Part shown: piece by piece, positions 51,935 to 64,000 of the stretch
Position numbering within the stretch: the first letter of the stretch is position 1
How the letters are laid out: each line of letters opens with the position of its first letter
Source of the DNA: Mesocentrotus franciscanus
Lineage: Eukaryota > Echinodermata > Echinoidea > Camarodonta > Strongylocentrotidae
Reading direction: 5' to 3'
Assembly (NCBI GenBank): GCA_037976565.1
Contig: CP137670.1
Location: 15,277,216 to 15,341,215 of the forward strand
DNA length: 64,000 nt
Program-made: the position numbers and the translations under genes
Notes under the pieces: model-generated
Database searches by the model: none
The model's input: only the letters and a program-made list of their open reading frames with translations
Told to the model about the DNA's origin: nothing

Positions 51935-52580
51935 TGAGAAACGACGAGGGAGAGAGGGAGAGAGAGAACGGGGGGAGAAGGAGAGTCAGATGTCAAATAG
52001 ATTGATTGATCGACAGATAAAGATATAGATAGAAGGGGGAGAATAGGCAAAAAGCCACAAGGTAGGGAAATAACGAGAAGGAGGAGGGAGACGGAAAGAG
52101 AGAAACATAGAGAACTTCCGGCAAAAAAGGAAGTGAGGAGTTAGTGTATGAATGTGTAATTATTGTCCATTGAAACTAGCTATGCATGAAGCATCAGTAT
52201 TATTAATGTGACCGGGTAAAGCTATGAATAATTGACAAGGCTTTTGAGCTATACAATGCATCATCGTTATAAATATTATCATGTCACCGGGGGTGTATCC
52301 CATCAACGTGATGGCAGGGTCATTGTTTCACGGAAGAGTGAATCAGCAAGGGGCTAGAAACTGTACAGAGGAGTGAGGTAGAGAGGGGAAGGGAATGAGG
52401 AGGAGCAAAGAGAGAGATAAAATCGGGTGGAAGGAAGAGGAGAGGCAGAGAGAGGGAAGTGTAAGATGAAATAGGGCAAGAGAGATGGGGAAGAGATCTA
52501 GAGGTGGAAATAGGGAGTATGGGTGCGTGTGTGAGTGTGATAGAGAAAGAAAGAGAGAGAGAGAGAGAGAGAGATGCACA
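51935..52580 (+). repeat. Purine-rich tracts flanking a diverged duplication
   Basis: GA-rich blocks lie at 51940-52110 and 52370-52575. Before each is a related segment with 'tgtcaccaggggtgtgtctc' (about 51877) or 'tgtcaccgggggtgtatccc' (about 52281), so the whole unit appears duplicated with a period of about 405 bp. Confidence 0.65.
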
Positions 52581-53357
52581 CAGTATGTAGACGGTAGGGT
52601 GAAAAGACGACAGAAGTAAAAATAGGAATCATTTTGGAATAATCATGGGGATAATATAGTTTTCTTGAGAATGCGGAAAAGTTCTGACAGGTGAAATCAT
52701 TACCAAGAGACACGCACCCGCAAAATACAGGAACACCGTGCCGGAAAAATGCATATATTCAACAACATAACATGTGCCTTGCCTCGCCTTGAAATATTGG
52801 GAAAGCGTGACTTACTAGATAACTGCAGTGTGTTTTCACATGTGAGAACAGCTTTGAGTTCTACGGCTTAAGTCATATCCGTTCGTATAAGTAACATCAT
52901 GACCATTTTTTCAATATGGGGGCAGAGTGGCGTCCAAACACGACTTCAGACCCCGCATCTTCCCGTCGCCATGACGACCCTTCCATCTGATGAGGCTGTG
53001 CACCTCATAATCGACGTCTATTCAAGCCCACATGGAATTAAATAAGTGGGACAGTATTTGTATAACCGTTGGAAGACATACTGTACATTAAGCTAATAAG
53101 TTAATCAGATTTAGCATGGTAGTGTAGACGATATAATGGATGCCATGTTTAGTCAACTGCCAACAAAAGATGGTTGTTGGGCATGATGGGATCCCTTGAA
53201 TTTGTGAAATAATAGTTTATCTTCATCAATTCGTGATGAGGCTGAAATGAAACTCATTTGACGTGACTGCTGGAAAGGAAAACTACATTACTCTAGTTAT
53301 TATCACTGATTATGCTTGATGTAATGCTCCTCATTCCACCCCCTCCTGCTACCATTG

Positions 53358-53366
53358 CTGCTAATG

Positions 53367-53405
<39 letters not shown>

Positions 53406-53512
53406 TTATTACTATTACTACTAAGACTACTACTTCTAATACTACTACTACTACTACTACTACTTCTACTACTACTACTACTACCACTACCACTCCTGCT
53501 ACTAATTTTTCA
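53358..53512 (+). repeat. (CTA)n microsatellite
   Basis: About 50 imperfect CTA/CTN units. The Thr-, Leu- and Val-only open frames here on both strands are artefacts. Confidence 0.95.
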
Positions 53513-54120
53513 TTGTAATTGTATAAGAATTGTAACTAACCTTATATTGATGTACAATAAACAAAATTGAACTACATTATACTGTAAATGTGAAATAATC
53601 AATGCAGTCCTGCATTACTTATTACTACATTACTACATTACTTATTATTATCCTTATCTATTCCAATTCCATTACTGCAAATAGTCCTTGATGTATACAT
53701 TAAGTAAATGAAGAAAACCATGAATGCATTGGTTTGGCCTTGTGCTAATGTTCACCTGAGTGAGTTATGTTAAAGGAAACAGACAGCATTGAGCATCTAA
53801 ATGATTTTGCTTGTAGCATTATTACAACCAAAGAATATACGTGACCGATCAAGAAACATAGATATGGACAGCTTTGATTAGAGAATATGTTAGTTATATG
53901 TCCTGTAGTATTCTTCCTATTATTATATCATTCACGTCAAGACAAACTGACAACAGAACGAATAAGAAATCATATTACGCAAAGGTTTGAACTTAATTTG
54001 TTTTCAGTTTGATAATAAAGCTTTCCATCTTATTTTCAAATCGATGCATATAGATGTATTCGTACATTTTCCCTTTTTAGAGGGCCCATTCCTATAGTAA
54101 TAACCAATAAAGGTTGGATT
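53513..54120. other. Non-coding stretch, no gene recognised
   Basis: AT-rich; 'attactacattactacatta' words at about 53620-53645. Confidence 0.4.
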
Positions 54121-54121
54121 T

Positions 54122-54280
54122 TGAACGAGTGTCCCGGGTTTGAAACTAAGTAAATGTACTAGTGATCTTTGGTAAGGCAATAATCCTTATTACCAAGTCC
54201 ATCGGAGAGGACTTAAAGCCGTTAGTCCCCTGGTTACTTACGAGGCAGCATAAACATGCTTTCTTACCACCAAGATGTAT
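54122..54280 (+). mobile_element. SINE copy, 5'-truncated, same family as 44243
   Basis: Begins within the T arm ('tgtcccgggtttgaaac') and continues 'ctagtgatctttggtaaggc', 'aataatccttattaccaagt' and 'aaacatgctttcttaccacc', matching the SINE at 44243 along its body. It includes about 45 bp ('ggacttaaagccgttagtcc' region) missing from the other copy. Confidence 0.75.
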
Positions 54281-54655
54281 AACCAATTTTGTGGGGGGGA
54301 TTGAAATAACAAAAATGAAGATGCAATAAAAACAAACAGAAAGAGAGGATGGGACAATTATATAGGGATAGATTTTTTTTTTAATATTAAAATTAATTAA
54401 TATTATGTACACAAAATGCAGAATACATACTTTTATTCTTTCCACTTTTCAAATTAAATGTTGACGTAGAATATGCAAGTTCAGGCTTTTACTTTAACAC
54501 AGCATTCTGAAATCTGATTTAATTGTATTATTTAGGCTCAGCGAATACAGATAAGTCTATGTGTATGCAGTGGTTCTTTGATTTATTACCTTAGAAATCC
54601 TCGCAGTGGATATGACGTGTGCTTTTGTCCTATCTGAGCCGTGTTCACAAAGGCC

Positions 54656-54692
54656 GCAGTAAACCGTCTGGGCACAGTAAACCGTCTGGGCA
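54656..54692 (+). repeat. 18-bp direct duplication
   Basis: AGTAAACCGTCTGGGCAC occurs twice in immediate tandem, followed by a third partial 'agta'. Confidence 0.9.
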
Positions 54693-55134
54693 CAGTATGG
54701 CGCTGGACTGCCATGACATCCATAATGCCTCACTGCACGGGCCAATGGCACATGTGGCATAAATGAAGATCACCATGCCTCTCAGAATGCTATAATGACG
54801 TTGCACACGACGCGTAATTTTGGTTTCATTTTTCCCTACGCTATGAGGCCAGTTACACACATGCGCCAGTAATTCAACGCAATTTTTTGCACTGTCAATT
54901 GAGCATCCACATATTTTTTTTAAATATTTTGTATTTGCTATGGTGTAACTCTCACACAATGCAATAAAGACGGCGCCAGTCGCCGACGCAATCCTACGTT
55001 ACCAAAGTATCAGCTCGTGTGCAAGAGATTACACATTGACGTGAAGTGAATGCGTTTATTAGCTTTGTTGTGCGGAGCTACCTTTTTCATCATCCCCACT
55101 TGCTATTCATTGTACAAATTACAAAAGAAGGAAC

Positions 55135-55520
55135 GAAGATGAACAAAGAAGAAGAAGATGAGGAGGAAGAGGCAGAAGGAGAGGAAGAAGAAGAAGAAGA
55201 AGGAGAGGAAGAGGAAGAAGAAGGGGAAGAAGAAGGAGAAGAAGTAGAAGAAGAAGAAGAAGAAGAAGAAGGAGAGGAAGAGGAAGAAGGAGGGGAAGAA
55301 GGAGGAGATGAAGAGGAATAAAGAGGGGAAGAAGGAGAAGAAGAAGAAAGAAGAGGGAGAGGAAGAGGAAGAAGAAGGGGAAGAAGCAGGAGAAGAAGAA
55401 GAAGAAGAAGGAGAGGAAGAGGAAGAAGGAGGGGAAGAAGAAAGAGGAGATGAAGAGGAATAAAGAGGGGAAGAAGGAGAAGAAGAAGAAGAAGAAAGAA
55501 GAAGTAGAACGGGGAAGAAG
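55135..55520 (+). repeat. Long purine (GAA/GGA) tract with higher-order repeat
   Basis: About 385 bp of nearly pure A/G. A block with 'gatgaagaggaataaagagg' near 55309 recurs near 55451, about 142 bp apart, so the tract grew by duplication of a longer unit. Poly-Glu and poly-Ser frames here are artefacts. Confidence 0.95.
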
Positions 55521-55669
55521 AACAAGTGTGAAGAAGCCTATGTCCAATCCCATTAAGTGATCGGATTGGAAACAAACCAATATCGTTAAGGCTCTGCTTG
55601 TATTTGCTAGACGTGTTATGATGTGTGTCAAGCTTAATGGATGCCATGGACGTAGCTTTGGGGATGGTG

Positions 55670-55745
55670 TGTGTGTGTGAGAGAGAGAGAGAGAGATGGT
55701 GAGGATAAGGAACGGGAGAGAGAGAGAGGGGGAGAGAAATCTACA
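55670..55745 (+). repeat. (GT)n-(GA)n microsatellite
   Basis: 'gtgtgtgtgt' at about 55669-55678 is followed by '(ga)n' at 55679-55696 and 55712-55736. Confidence 0.9.
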
Positions 55746-58700
55746 GAGAAACAGATAGAAGCAAAATAGCAACGTGATGAAGAAAAAGGGCTTCAAAGAA
55801 AGTTTGAGTTAATATAAGCAAGGTAGAAACAAAATAAGCTTTCCCATTTTTCTTCTTTTAATGCGAAGGAATTCAAGTCATAAAATGTCACGTGGAGCGG
55901 ATTGCCCTTGAAATTCCAAATATTCTATTTGTAACTCCTAATTCATGTTCCTTTACTTGTTTGAATATGTTAAACACTTGTTGTGTTATCAAATTTACTC
56001 ATATGAAACATGTCAACAGGGAGAAACAGGGCGAAGCATGATCAAAATAAGGAGGCAGTTTAAGAGAGTTACTATAATGCATTGTTCATTCGATGTTTAA
56101 CAGAAAAGAAAGAGAAAAAAAACATTAACATTTGAAAGCTTTCAATCGTATCGAGCTTGAATGAAAAATCAAAACCATGGATTTCGTTCTTTATGTGTAT
56201 GCTAAACGTGACACGCCTATAGACATAATAGACTGTGTTACTTTGTTTCTACTACCCTGTAATCACCGTGTTAACATTTCGCCCAGCTCAGTAATCTATC
56301 TTATATGCAGCGTTTTTTCCTTCCGAGAGAGTTCAAATCGTATATTGCCCTATAAAGGAGAGGATATTGGAAACAGATTGAATTCAAATGCACTTTCCAT
56401 GCCTATAACTCATTCTCACTTCGCATTTTCAGATGGAAATGGTCGTTCAACAATGATTTCAATTCGGGGAATTTTAAGGAAAGATACCAGTTGCAATGTA
56501 TTGATTGAGTGATTAGTACACTGAAGGAGAATGATTGAACAACAACAACAACAACAACAACAAATAGTCTTTAAATTTAGTCTTTATCCACGAAGCTCGA
56601 TTCTATATTATCATCATCATAATAATAATAATAATAATTCTTATCTACCCAGGGTAGCCTCATCAGTAATAATACTTTAATAATACATTATTATGTATGA
56701 CATTTATTCATAAGAAATCTCATAATTGCAATACATCCACATAGTGCCTAGTCAGTGTTGAATATTAGAAAAGAACGATTAAATGAGGAACAATTTTTTC
56801 CAGATCATTTTCACTAAAATGGGGGAAAAGAAAAGAGGGAGAAAAAGGAAACGGACAAACAAAATTAATCGCAAAGTACTATTCATAAGTCTATAGTATA
56901 TACTTCCACCGACAAGAAGAAGGCATGTTGATTTTCATAACATTTTCATTATAGAGAAAACATTCTTGTGGAAATAACAACTTTGACATTCAAGCAGATT
57001 TTTGTATTAGTCTAACAGCAGACATAGGCTTTAATTTATAATTGAAGAGACACTGAAAAGCGTGAAAGAGGGAGAAAGTGACGGAGAGGGAGAGAGAGAA
57101 TGAGAAGAGAGAGAGCGTGTATGAGACAGAATTGTAGGTTAATAAGACTGATTTTAATAATGTAAGACAGCTCCCCGACGCACGTTTTATTTTGAGTAGG
57201 ATGACTCTATCAGCGCAACAACAGAATCTTATACAAGAGACGTCAGTCTGTAATTAAGTAAAGCGTGGGTGCACAATAGGCAATCCAAGACAACCATTTT
57301 GATTAGATGGGGATGTGATCTTATGAACGCAAACCATTAGAACGCAGAAGAGAAACATTGTAAATTTACCATATGGAACTTTTGGTCATCACTGTTTCTG
57401 TATTCCTGACATTATCGCATATACTCTCAGAAAATTAAGCAAAGGCATTTTAAAATTCATCATGTCCTGTATAAGTCAACCAGTGACGATGGCAATGATA
57501 TATTAGGTAACCTAAACATGATTTCTGGCTAATTAATGATTGTCCTTTTGATGTCTTAATGTCTGTGCACTCGTGTTTCCTGTACCGATAACACATCAAA
57601 CAAAATTAATGTAAACTTAATATAAACGGTTAAATGTAAACAAATACAGGTTATTTACATGTATGATATCTAGAAACAAAGTTAAACAACCAGGGAATAA
57701 ACATTTGGCCTATTATTCTTATATAAACGAGAGTGAAATGATCCCTTCATAAGCATGGATAATATTTGATTAAAACTGTTTGAGAGGATTCCTTTTTTCA
57801 TTTTAAGCTCGAATTAGTAACCAATAAATATTGTCATGACCATGCAAAATGCTTAAGGGTACATTAGGCCTTTAAACATTCTTTCCAAATCACGGTTGTC
57901 TGTCCCTTGATCCGAAGAAAAATGGATCTCATTTTGTGAAATTTCATCTTTCATCGTCGAGTATTAATAGATTGATTTTATTACATTGTCAACTTTGGTA
58001 TTTCTGGATAGCAAGCAAACATTCAATTACGCCCGGGGACAACACATTGCAACTATCAGACCGCAATAACAGGTATTGAATACCATGAAATTGATGTCGT
58101 GGCTTTTTATTTCAATAAAACCTTAATATTGTCAAGAGTAAAGATTTTAAGGAGATTACAGAGTTTCCAGTAAATACAAATTGAAAACATAAACACCTTC
58201 ATGAAGGATATTGCCACTCGATGTAAAATTGCACTTGCGCTAAGCCCTCCAAAATAACAACATTCATAAACTTATAATTTATATATTTTTTTTAAAGTGA
58301 ACTTGCTGGCATTCCCGAGTGATGGGATTATGTAGAGTATATATTTATAATGACTGCCTTCAAATGCCGAGTTGAAACTATCACCCTGGGTGATCTCGAA
58401 GTTGTGGTCCATCCAGAGAGTCTGACGTAGTATAGTCCAGTTTCAAGATAACGGATACTTTAAAATGATAAGAAAAATTATTGAAATAACCGGTCAAGAG
58501 CATTTATCTGTACACAGATTGATATTATTATATATTATATTGTCAACGTCATGCACAATCTTGTGTTGGCGTCCTTATAATTCGTGCAAAATATTTCTTT
58601 CACAGGAAATATTTCTTTACTTTTGACCATGAAATATTAATAGCATTCAATAATAGATTTTATTCCCATCAGCTCATAGTTTTGCCTTGTCTGATACCTA

Positions 58701-59030
58701 GAATCCTGAAATACGCTGTACAATATCATTTGGAGAAAAAAGAGTTTCCCTGTTTCCCTTCAGTTCCCCCATCTGTATGATTATGCATGATTTGTCTTTA
58801 TGCAACTATCGATTACCTTGGTATTTCTTTACCATTTATTACTCTGTTATTTTCAAAGCTTGCAGATGCCCTCTCTTTCCCTTTGTCTTTTCCGCTCGTT
58901 TTAAAATTTTCCCTTTTGTTTTAGTTCGTAATCATGGACTTGCGTTTGGTATTAAAAATGACCGTGCTTCTAGAATTAACTGTCTCAATCCTATGTATGT
59001 TAAATAAATATTTTATATCTATATTCATCT
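55746..59030. other. Non-coding stretch, no gene recognised
   Basis: Contains (CAA)n at 56539-56562 and (ATA)n at 56618-56637, the latter next to 'ttcttatctacccagggtag', and a (GA)-rich run near 57064-57112. Open frames at 56177-56512 and 58777-59007 lack recognisable domains and splice-consistent partners. Confidence 0.4.
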
Positions 59031-59049
59031 TCAATATTCGAGTGAAAGA

Positions 59050-59345
59050 CTACTCGTCCCCTTTCTCTTTTTTCTCTTCCTTTTCTCCCACTTTCGCCGA
59101 TTTCTTTTAATGTCCCCTTCCTCTTTCTCTGATTCTTCTCTCTCCTCCCTCTTTCTTCCAACCTCTCGCCCCTCTCTCTTTCTCTGTTCTTCTACCACTC
59201 CTTTCTCTCCATCGCTCCCTTTCTTTCTTTCTTTCCCTCTCTTCTCATTTTCTTCCCTCACCATGCTGACCCTGTCTCTCTTCGTTCTATTTCTCTCTCT
59301 TCTTTTCACCTGTCTACATTCCCCTTACCTCACACCTCCACTCTT
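59050..59345 (-). repeat. Pyrimidine-rich (CT)n tract
   Basis: About 290 bp of nearly pure C/T. The 92-codon Arg/Lys/Glu-rich minus frame is its translation. Confidence 0.9.
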
Positions 59346-59410
59346 TAATAATAATAATAATAATACATTATATTTATAAAGCGCTTAATACTAATGTTTC
59401 TAAGCGCAAG
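59346..59410 (-). mobile_element. Repeat 3' tail: (ATT)n with 'aagcgctttataaatata'
   Basis: Read on the minus strand it is 'tgcgcttagaaacattagta', 'ttaagcgctttataaatata' and then an ATT repeat. This is the kind of 3' tail carried by CR1/L2-type LINEs and SINEs dependent on them, and it resembles the tail at 33890-33960. Confidence 0.5.
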
Positions 59411-59734
59411 AAAAAGAAGAAAGGAAAAGGAAGGAAAAGTGAGAGATACCAAAGAAACATGTTAAAAATATTGAATTACAAGTAAACGGCAAAGAAGAAT
59501 ATGAATTACACAAAATAATGACTGCATCAAAATTAATTGAAATTATAAATGAACCAGATATGGACTCAGAATTATAATATACAATGTGAAATATGCAAAT
59601 ACAACTTACAATAACCTGATATATAAATTATTATATTCAATATTATAATTATGCATATTAAGATACATATTATACAACATTATGCAATAGAAATTTCAAT
59701 ATCATTAAACTGCAAGGTAGTATAATTACTTCCT

Positions 59735-60060
59735 CCTCAATTTCTTTTTGCTCTCTTTCCCTCTTTCCCCATCTCTCTGTCTAACCCTCCACCTCCCCGC
59801 CCTATCTCCCTTTGATAACCGCACGGTTTATATTACTCCTTCATTTCCATCCTGTCTTTCTCTCTCACTTTGCTTTTACCATTTCCTCTCCCTGTCTCTT
59901 CTCCCCCTCTCTCTCTCTCTCTCTCCCCTGTCTCTGTCTCTCTTTAGCCCATCTCCACCTCCCGCTCTCCCACCCCTGCTCTCTCTCTCTCTACCATTTC
60001 TTCCTGCCATTACCGCACGGTTCAGCGAACTCCTTCAATTCCCATCCTGTCTCTGCGGCC
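59735..60060 (+). repeat. Duplicated block around (CT)n tracts
   Basis: 'ccgcacggtttatattactcc' (59819) and 'ccgcacggttcagcgaactcc' (60013) each lead into 'ttca[t/a]tt[c/]ccatcctgtct', 194 bp apart, with CT-rich DNA between them. This is an old tandem duplication. Confidence 0.75.
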
Positions 60061-60329
60061 GTTGGACCGTGATGAATTAACTCCGCGTATCATCCTCGGT
60101 TTGTTAACCATCCGAAATCAGTCCAGACAAGATCCGACAGTACACCATGATTGCAGCTCAAGCGTCTATCCCACCAGAGTCCATACAATAACGATCGCCT
60201 ACCTTCCATTCAACCTCAAAATAACCTTGTATTTCAGCTCAAACGCTCACATTGAAGGCATCTTACTTTATACATTGCCTTATAGAGCAATCTTGGTCTG
60301 TCTTGATAGTTTTCATTCATCATCTTTAT

Positions 60330-60382
60330 TTCACACGCACACACACGCACACACCAGCACACACAAACACACAAAAAAAATA
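60330..60382 (+). repeat. (CA)n microsatellite with A-run
   Basis: 'cacacgcacacacacgcaca' type sequence ending in an A-run at 60373-60380. Confidence 0.9.
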
Positions 60383-62270
60383 ACCGTGTATTTTTACCTC
60401 GAATGCTTCCATCGAAGCAACCTTACTCTATCAAGAGTTTTATAGACGATTTTTAATTCATCTATTTTGTTTTCATCTAGACAAAATTGATTATATATTT
60501 CTGAAAATATTCTTTTTAGATATCTTATATTTATATTCTACAATATCTTATTCTTTAATATATACTTAGGTAAAAATGTCAAGTATTGTGTTCGGGTATA
60601 AATCAGTAGCAAAAAAGAAAGCGTGTATAAATATATGCCTATATATATATATGTATGTATGTATATATGTAAGGGAAATGTGAGAGAGCAAAAGAACGGA
60701 AAGATAGATCAAAAGTATCTACAAAAATGAAATAAGAGATGAGTGATAGGAGTGAAATTCTTTATTCTGTTACATTCTCGATATCAGTAAGAGAATTCAT
60801 ATTCATAAATGCAGGAATATATTTCCGAGGGTGAATTTATATCTGGTGTACAATAAATCAGTTTTCCATAAAATAAAATGTTGAAGTCTATCTTAAACCA
60901 CTCCGTTTTTACCACGAATAATGACGTCAATGGGTTAGATTCCCTCCCCCACACACCAAATAAGAAAAGAGGAAAATGTGGTATTAATTTGAACTTGTAT
61001 TCAAGAAAACATTTTTCGTCCTTCTGAACTTTGACTTACTTGTAGAACTTAATCTTATTTCAAATAATAATACGTCTACGGTTGAAATGCATTGAATATT
61101 GACCTAATCAATGCAATTTATGCCAAATGCAAAAAAATATTTATTTTTTCTCTCTTATCTTTCTTTCCCCTCTACCTCAGCTTTTTTATGAACTCCTACT
61201 CCGGTAAAGTTCCTAAACTAACTCAGAATGCCCGAAAGCCACAACAAATCAACTTCATATTTGCACCTCTCTTTAACTTCCAAGTACGATGCCAAAGAGA
61301 TTCTTTTTCTTCTTATTCTTATTTATTCGGCACTTTCAAGAAATATAACAATGAAACAATATAAACAAGGTGATTACAAAATTAGAATGACCAAAATTAT
61401 ACAAATACAAATTTTGGTAGCAATATTCTGAGTGCAACAGATGGCGGCCAAGAGGAGAGCAAACTTAATCACTGTAAAGGTCCCAACCAACTGATGCAAT
61501 CAGAAGACTGGTAAAAAATATAGCTTAAGGACAAATAAAGGGAGTAACAAATCAAGGATGAAAAATAAAAAAAAAAAGATATATGCTTATTTAATTGTTT
61601 TGATAATTTTTACATTTTAAACACTCAAAAAGGATTATGCATGATAAGATTTTATAGCACAATATCGATTAATCCTTTAGGATACCATATAAAGAAATAA
61701 TACTTGATCTTAATATTGGACAGCCTAAAACGTAGCTCTCGTTCTATCATACCTATATGTGTCAAATAAATTCATCGCAACCTTTCAAAAGTGGATCAGA
61801 CGTAATTTCAAAATCTCAAACAAGATTTTACAGGGTTGGCACTTTATAAGAAGAGTAAATATGGGTTTTCAAACCGTAATTTGCACAGTCACGTATTGTA
61901 AACATATTTGATATAGAAATGCTTCAACAAAATTGCACTGGAAATTCCAAAGTTCCCCGCAGTCATAACAAATCAATTTCATATTTGTAGATCTCTTTTA
62001 TTAAAAACGAATGTGCCACAAAAGATGTATTTTCTGCATTTGACAGAGAGTCAAACCCCCATCAAATCTAAAATCTAAAACTGGATTTCAACACGATTGT
62101 ATCGAAGTACAATTTATGAAATGGTGTGATAATTGAGCTTGACTAGACGAATAAAAAAAATTATAAAAACCTGGTAGGTGTATCTAAGACACCTTTTCCA
62201 TCTGATTCCATCCGTCTCCTTTTATTTCTTCTGCCTACTACCACGATTACTCCTAATTTCATTTCGCTAG
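60383..62270. other. Non-coding stretch with (TA)n and a diverged direct duplication
   Basis: 'tatatatatatgtatgtatg' occurs at about 60643-60662. The segment near 61235 ('acaacaaatcaacttcatat') recurs near 61964 ('ataacaaatcaatttcatat'), with similar flanks, about 730 bp apart. Confidence 0.45.
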
Positions 62271-62279
62271 GATAATTTT

Positions 62280-62760
62280 TTGTATAAACCCTCTTTCCAA
62301 ACCTGTGCCTTGTATTTATTTTTTTCTTCTTCTCCTCCTTCTTCCTCTTCTTCTATTTTTTCTTTAGATACTTCATGTTCTTCTTGTTATTCTTTCTTTC
62401 TATTTATTTATTTTCCTTGTTCTCTTCTCCTTCTTCATCTTCTTCTTTTCTTTGATTTCTCCTCTTCTTCTATTTTTTTTCCTTCCCCCTATATTGTTTT
62501 ATTGTTTCTTTTCTTTTTCCTCATGTTTATTTACTTATCAGGGAAGATTTATATTTACGTTCCTTAATGTTCATGTTCATGTACACTCCTTTTTGATTCC
62601 TTCTCTTTTCCTTTTCTCGTTCGACATTATCTCATTGTACTGCTTTCCTTCCTGTCGTCACTTCTCCACTTATGTCTGTATCTCTCTACCCATCTGTCTC
62701 TCTTTCCATTTATCATTCGACGTGTCCTCTGCATTCATCTGTCTCATTTAATTCCTGTCT
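62280..62760 (+). repeat. Pyrimidine-rich (CTT/TCT) tract
   Basis: Long C/T-biased block with 'cttcttctcc' and 'tttctttctat' words. The hydrophobic Ser/Phe/Leu-rich open frames are artefacts of composition. Confidence 0.85.
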
Positions 62761-62879
62761 CTGATAAAGCTCTTCTGAAGTCTCATCCTTTTGTCACATT
62801 ACCCGATAAGAGCTAAGTAAAGCCCTCTTAGAAATGTTAACAAGGTGGACATTACAGCCCTGTCCGAGTTACTTTTTAT

Positions 62880-63315
62880 AACTTTCTCTCTCGTCATGAC
62901 TTTCAAAACAGACCGAGAATTAAAAAAACAATCTCTTCTGGCGTCTTTTAGAATGAGGAGAATAACCCAACATAATAATGCAGTAAATTGCATTACGTGA
63001 ATGTATTTTATTCGATTCAAAAGTCGAGGCTGAAAGGAATGAAGAAAGACCTTGACATTTAAAATTATAAAGTGCGATTTTATTTTTCTTTCAATTCATA
63101 TTTTTCTAGTACAACACAGGGACAGGCGTGAAACGTTGCCTTTTATCGCTTATTCCTGAAATTAAAAAATATATGGACACATTCAAAACAGATCGAGGTT
63201 GACAAAAACAGTAACCAATTCTCTATCCTTTTTTTATCAAACCAGAAGAATGCATGACGTCTGCAGTAATACAGCAAATTGCATTATTTTCATTTATGTT
63301 TTGATTTAATAGAAA
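62880..63315. repeat. Diverged tandem duplication, period about 285-290 bp
   Basis: 'ttcaaaacagaccgagaatt' (62901) against 'ttcaaaacagatcgaggttg' (63183), and 'cagtaaattgcatta' (62982) against 'cagcaaattgcatta' (63271), with similar A-runs and 'ttctc' words between. Confidence 0.65.
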
Positions 63316-63894
63316 ACTTATATTTAAAATGCCTTGACATTTCAAGATGAAGTGTGCGAGAAAAGCAGGACAAAGGCAGAAATATTATTAGCAAGAAAAA
63401 TAAACGTGCGACCAATTATTCATATCGAGAAAAAGTTGAATGAGGAGGGGGGTATTGATGAAGTAATGTTCTTCCAGTTATGCATTAAGGATAAGATTGA
63501 GAAACCTTAGCTTGGCAATAGGTTCCTTTACTTACCTTTTCACGAATTTCCATTTGGAGAGATGGGGCGCTTTCATACAAAAATAAGTATTTTTTTTTTT
63601 ACTTGGATCACATTGACGATAAATAGATGAATGAATAGATGCATAAATAATGAATAAATAAGTAAATGAATAGATGAACAATTAAATACATAGATTTAAT
63701 GTCGAAAATGAGCCACTTTATGGTGAAAACATAAATTTGTAAAAAGAAACGCCACCAACCTTTCACTACAACTACGAATTGGAAATATTTCATCAATGGT
63801 GAATGGTCGATATTTTGAAATCATTAGCTCTTTTTAATTTTTTGATTGCTTCCTTAAAATTGGAGATTATAATAAATCGAAGAAATTATAATAC

Positions 63895-64000
63895 CTGACG
63901 TTCCCCTCGGGACTCTGCCCTTCGTGTAAGCGGGTAATGAGGTCACCGTCATGGGGCAACTCCAGCTATCATGGTCCTTCTCTCTAATGTTCTCTCTTTA
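63895..64000 (-). other. GC-richer segment at window edge, possible exon end
   Basis: On the minus strand an open frame (SWSCPMTVTSLPAYTKGRVP) runs off the window edge and meets a plausible donor CGTCAG/gtatta at 63895. A second frame (ELPHDGDLITRLHEGQSPEG) is also open over part of it. Composition differs from the AT-rich surroundings. No family recognised. Confidence 0.2.

Noticed and set aside
53293..53570. Poly-Val, poly-Thr and poly-Leu frames
   Set aside because: Products of the (CTA)n microsatellite.
55046..55796. Glu-, Ser- and Phe-rich open frames of up to 225 codons
   Set aside because: All come from the GAA/GGA tract; frames are open on both strands, as expected for low-complexity DNA.

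Overview
The window looks like about 64 kb of an AT-rich metazoan nuclear genome. Coding sequence is split by canonical GT-AG introns, intergenic DNA is full of microsatellites, and transposon remnants fill most of the rest. Sea-urchin-like echinoderm or another marine invertebrate deuterostome is the best guess. It rests on the mix of long foldback elements, I-group and CR1/L2-like LINEs, tRNA-headed SINEs and many small MITEs. It is inference: no species-specific gene was recognised.

Two genes can be assembled with confidence. (1) Plus strand, 2757-23039: an SLC16-type (monocarboxylate transporter-like) MFS protein in four coding exons (2757-2964, 19815-19958, 21029-22018, 22918-23039). All splice phases agree and give 487 codons plus stop. 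Its 16.8 kb first intron holds a degenerate I-group LINE, a 5.9 kb foldback element with a broken THAP-domain gene, a GC-rich unit, a CR1/L2 scrap and paired MITEs. (2) Minus strand, 41041-36705: a protein of about 990 residues with a long disordered N-terminal region carrying a PPxY motif. It ends in a CD225/Dispanin (IFITM/PRRT-type) membrane domain. Its large exon needs two one-base corrections to read through, which makes it the most interesting locus here. A third, weaker call is a possible first coding exon on the plus strand at 50551-50666, followed by a consensus splice donor.

Region by region: 1-2500 is repeat-rich sequence with hAT-like ends and a probable promoter. 2.5-23 kb is the transporter gene. 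23-28.8 kb is a second, CR1/L2-like LINE carrying two inverted-repeat elements. 29.15-30.97 kb is a hAT-type non-autonomous element with an 8-bp target duplication, built from degenerate short repeats. 32.3-34.2 kb has a LINE ORF1 fragment, a TTAA-flanked MITE and a minisatellite split by a LINE tail. 36.4-41 kb is the CD225 gene, whose 3' end is partly duplicated. 41-64 kb is mostly non-coding, with microsatellites, three tRNA-derived SINE copies, a hAT-like MITE with target duplication, a large purine tract and diverged tandem duplications. No rRNA, functional tRNA, CRISPR array or bacterial-type operon was seen.
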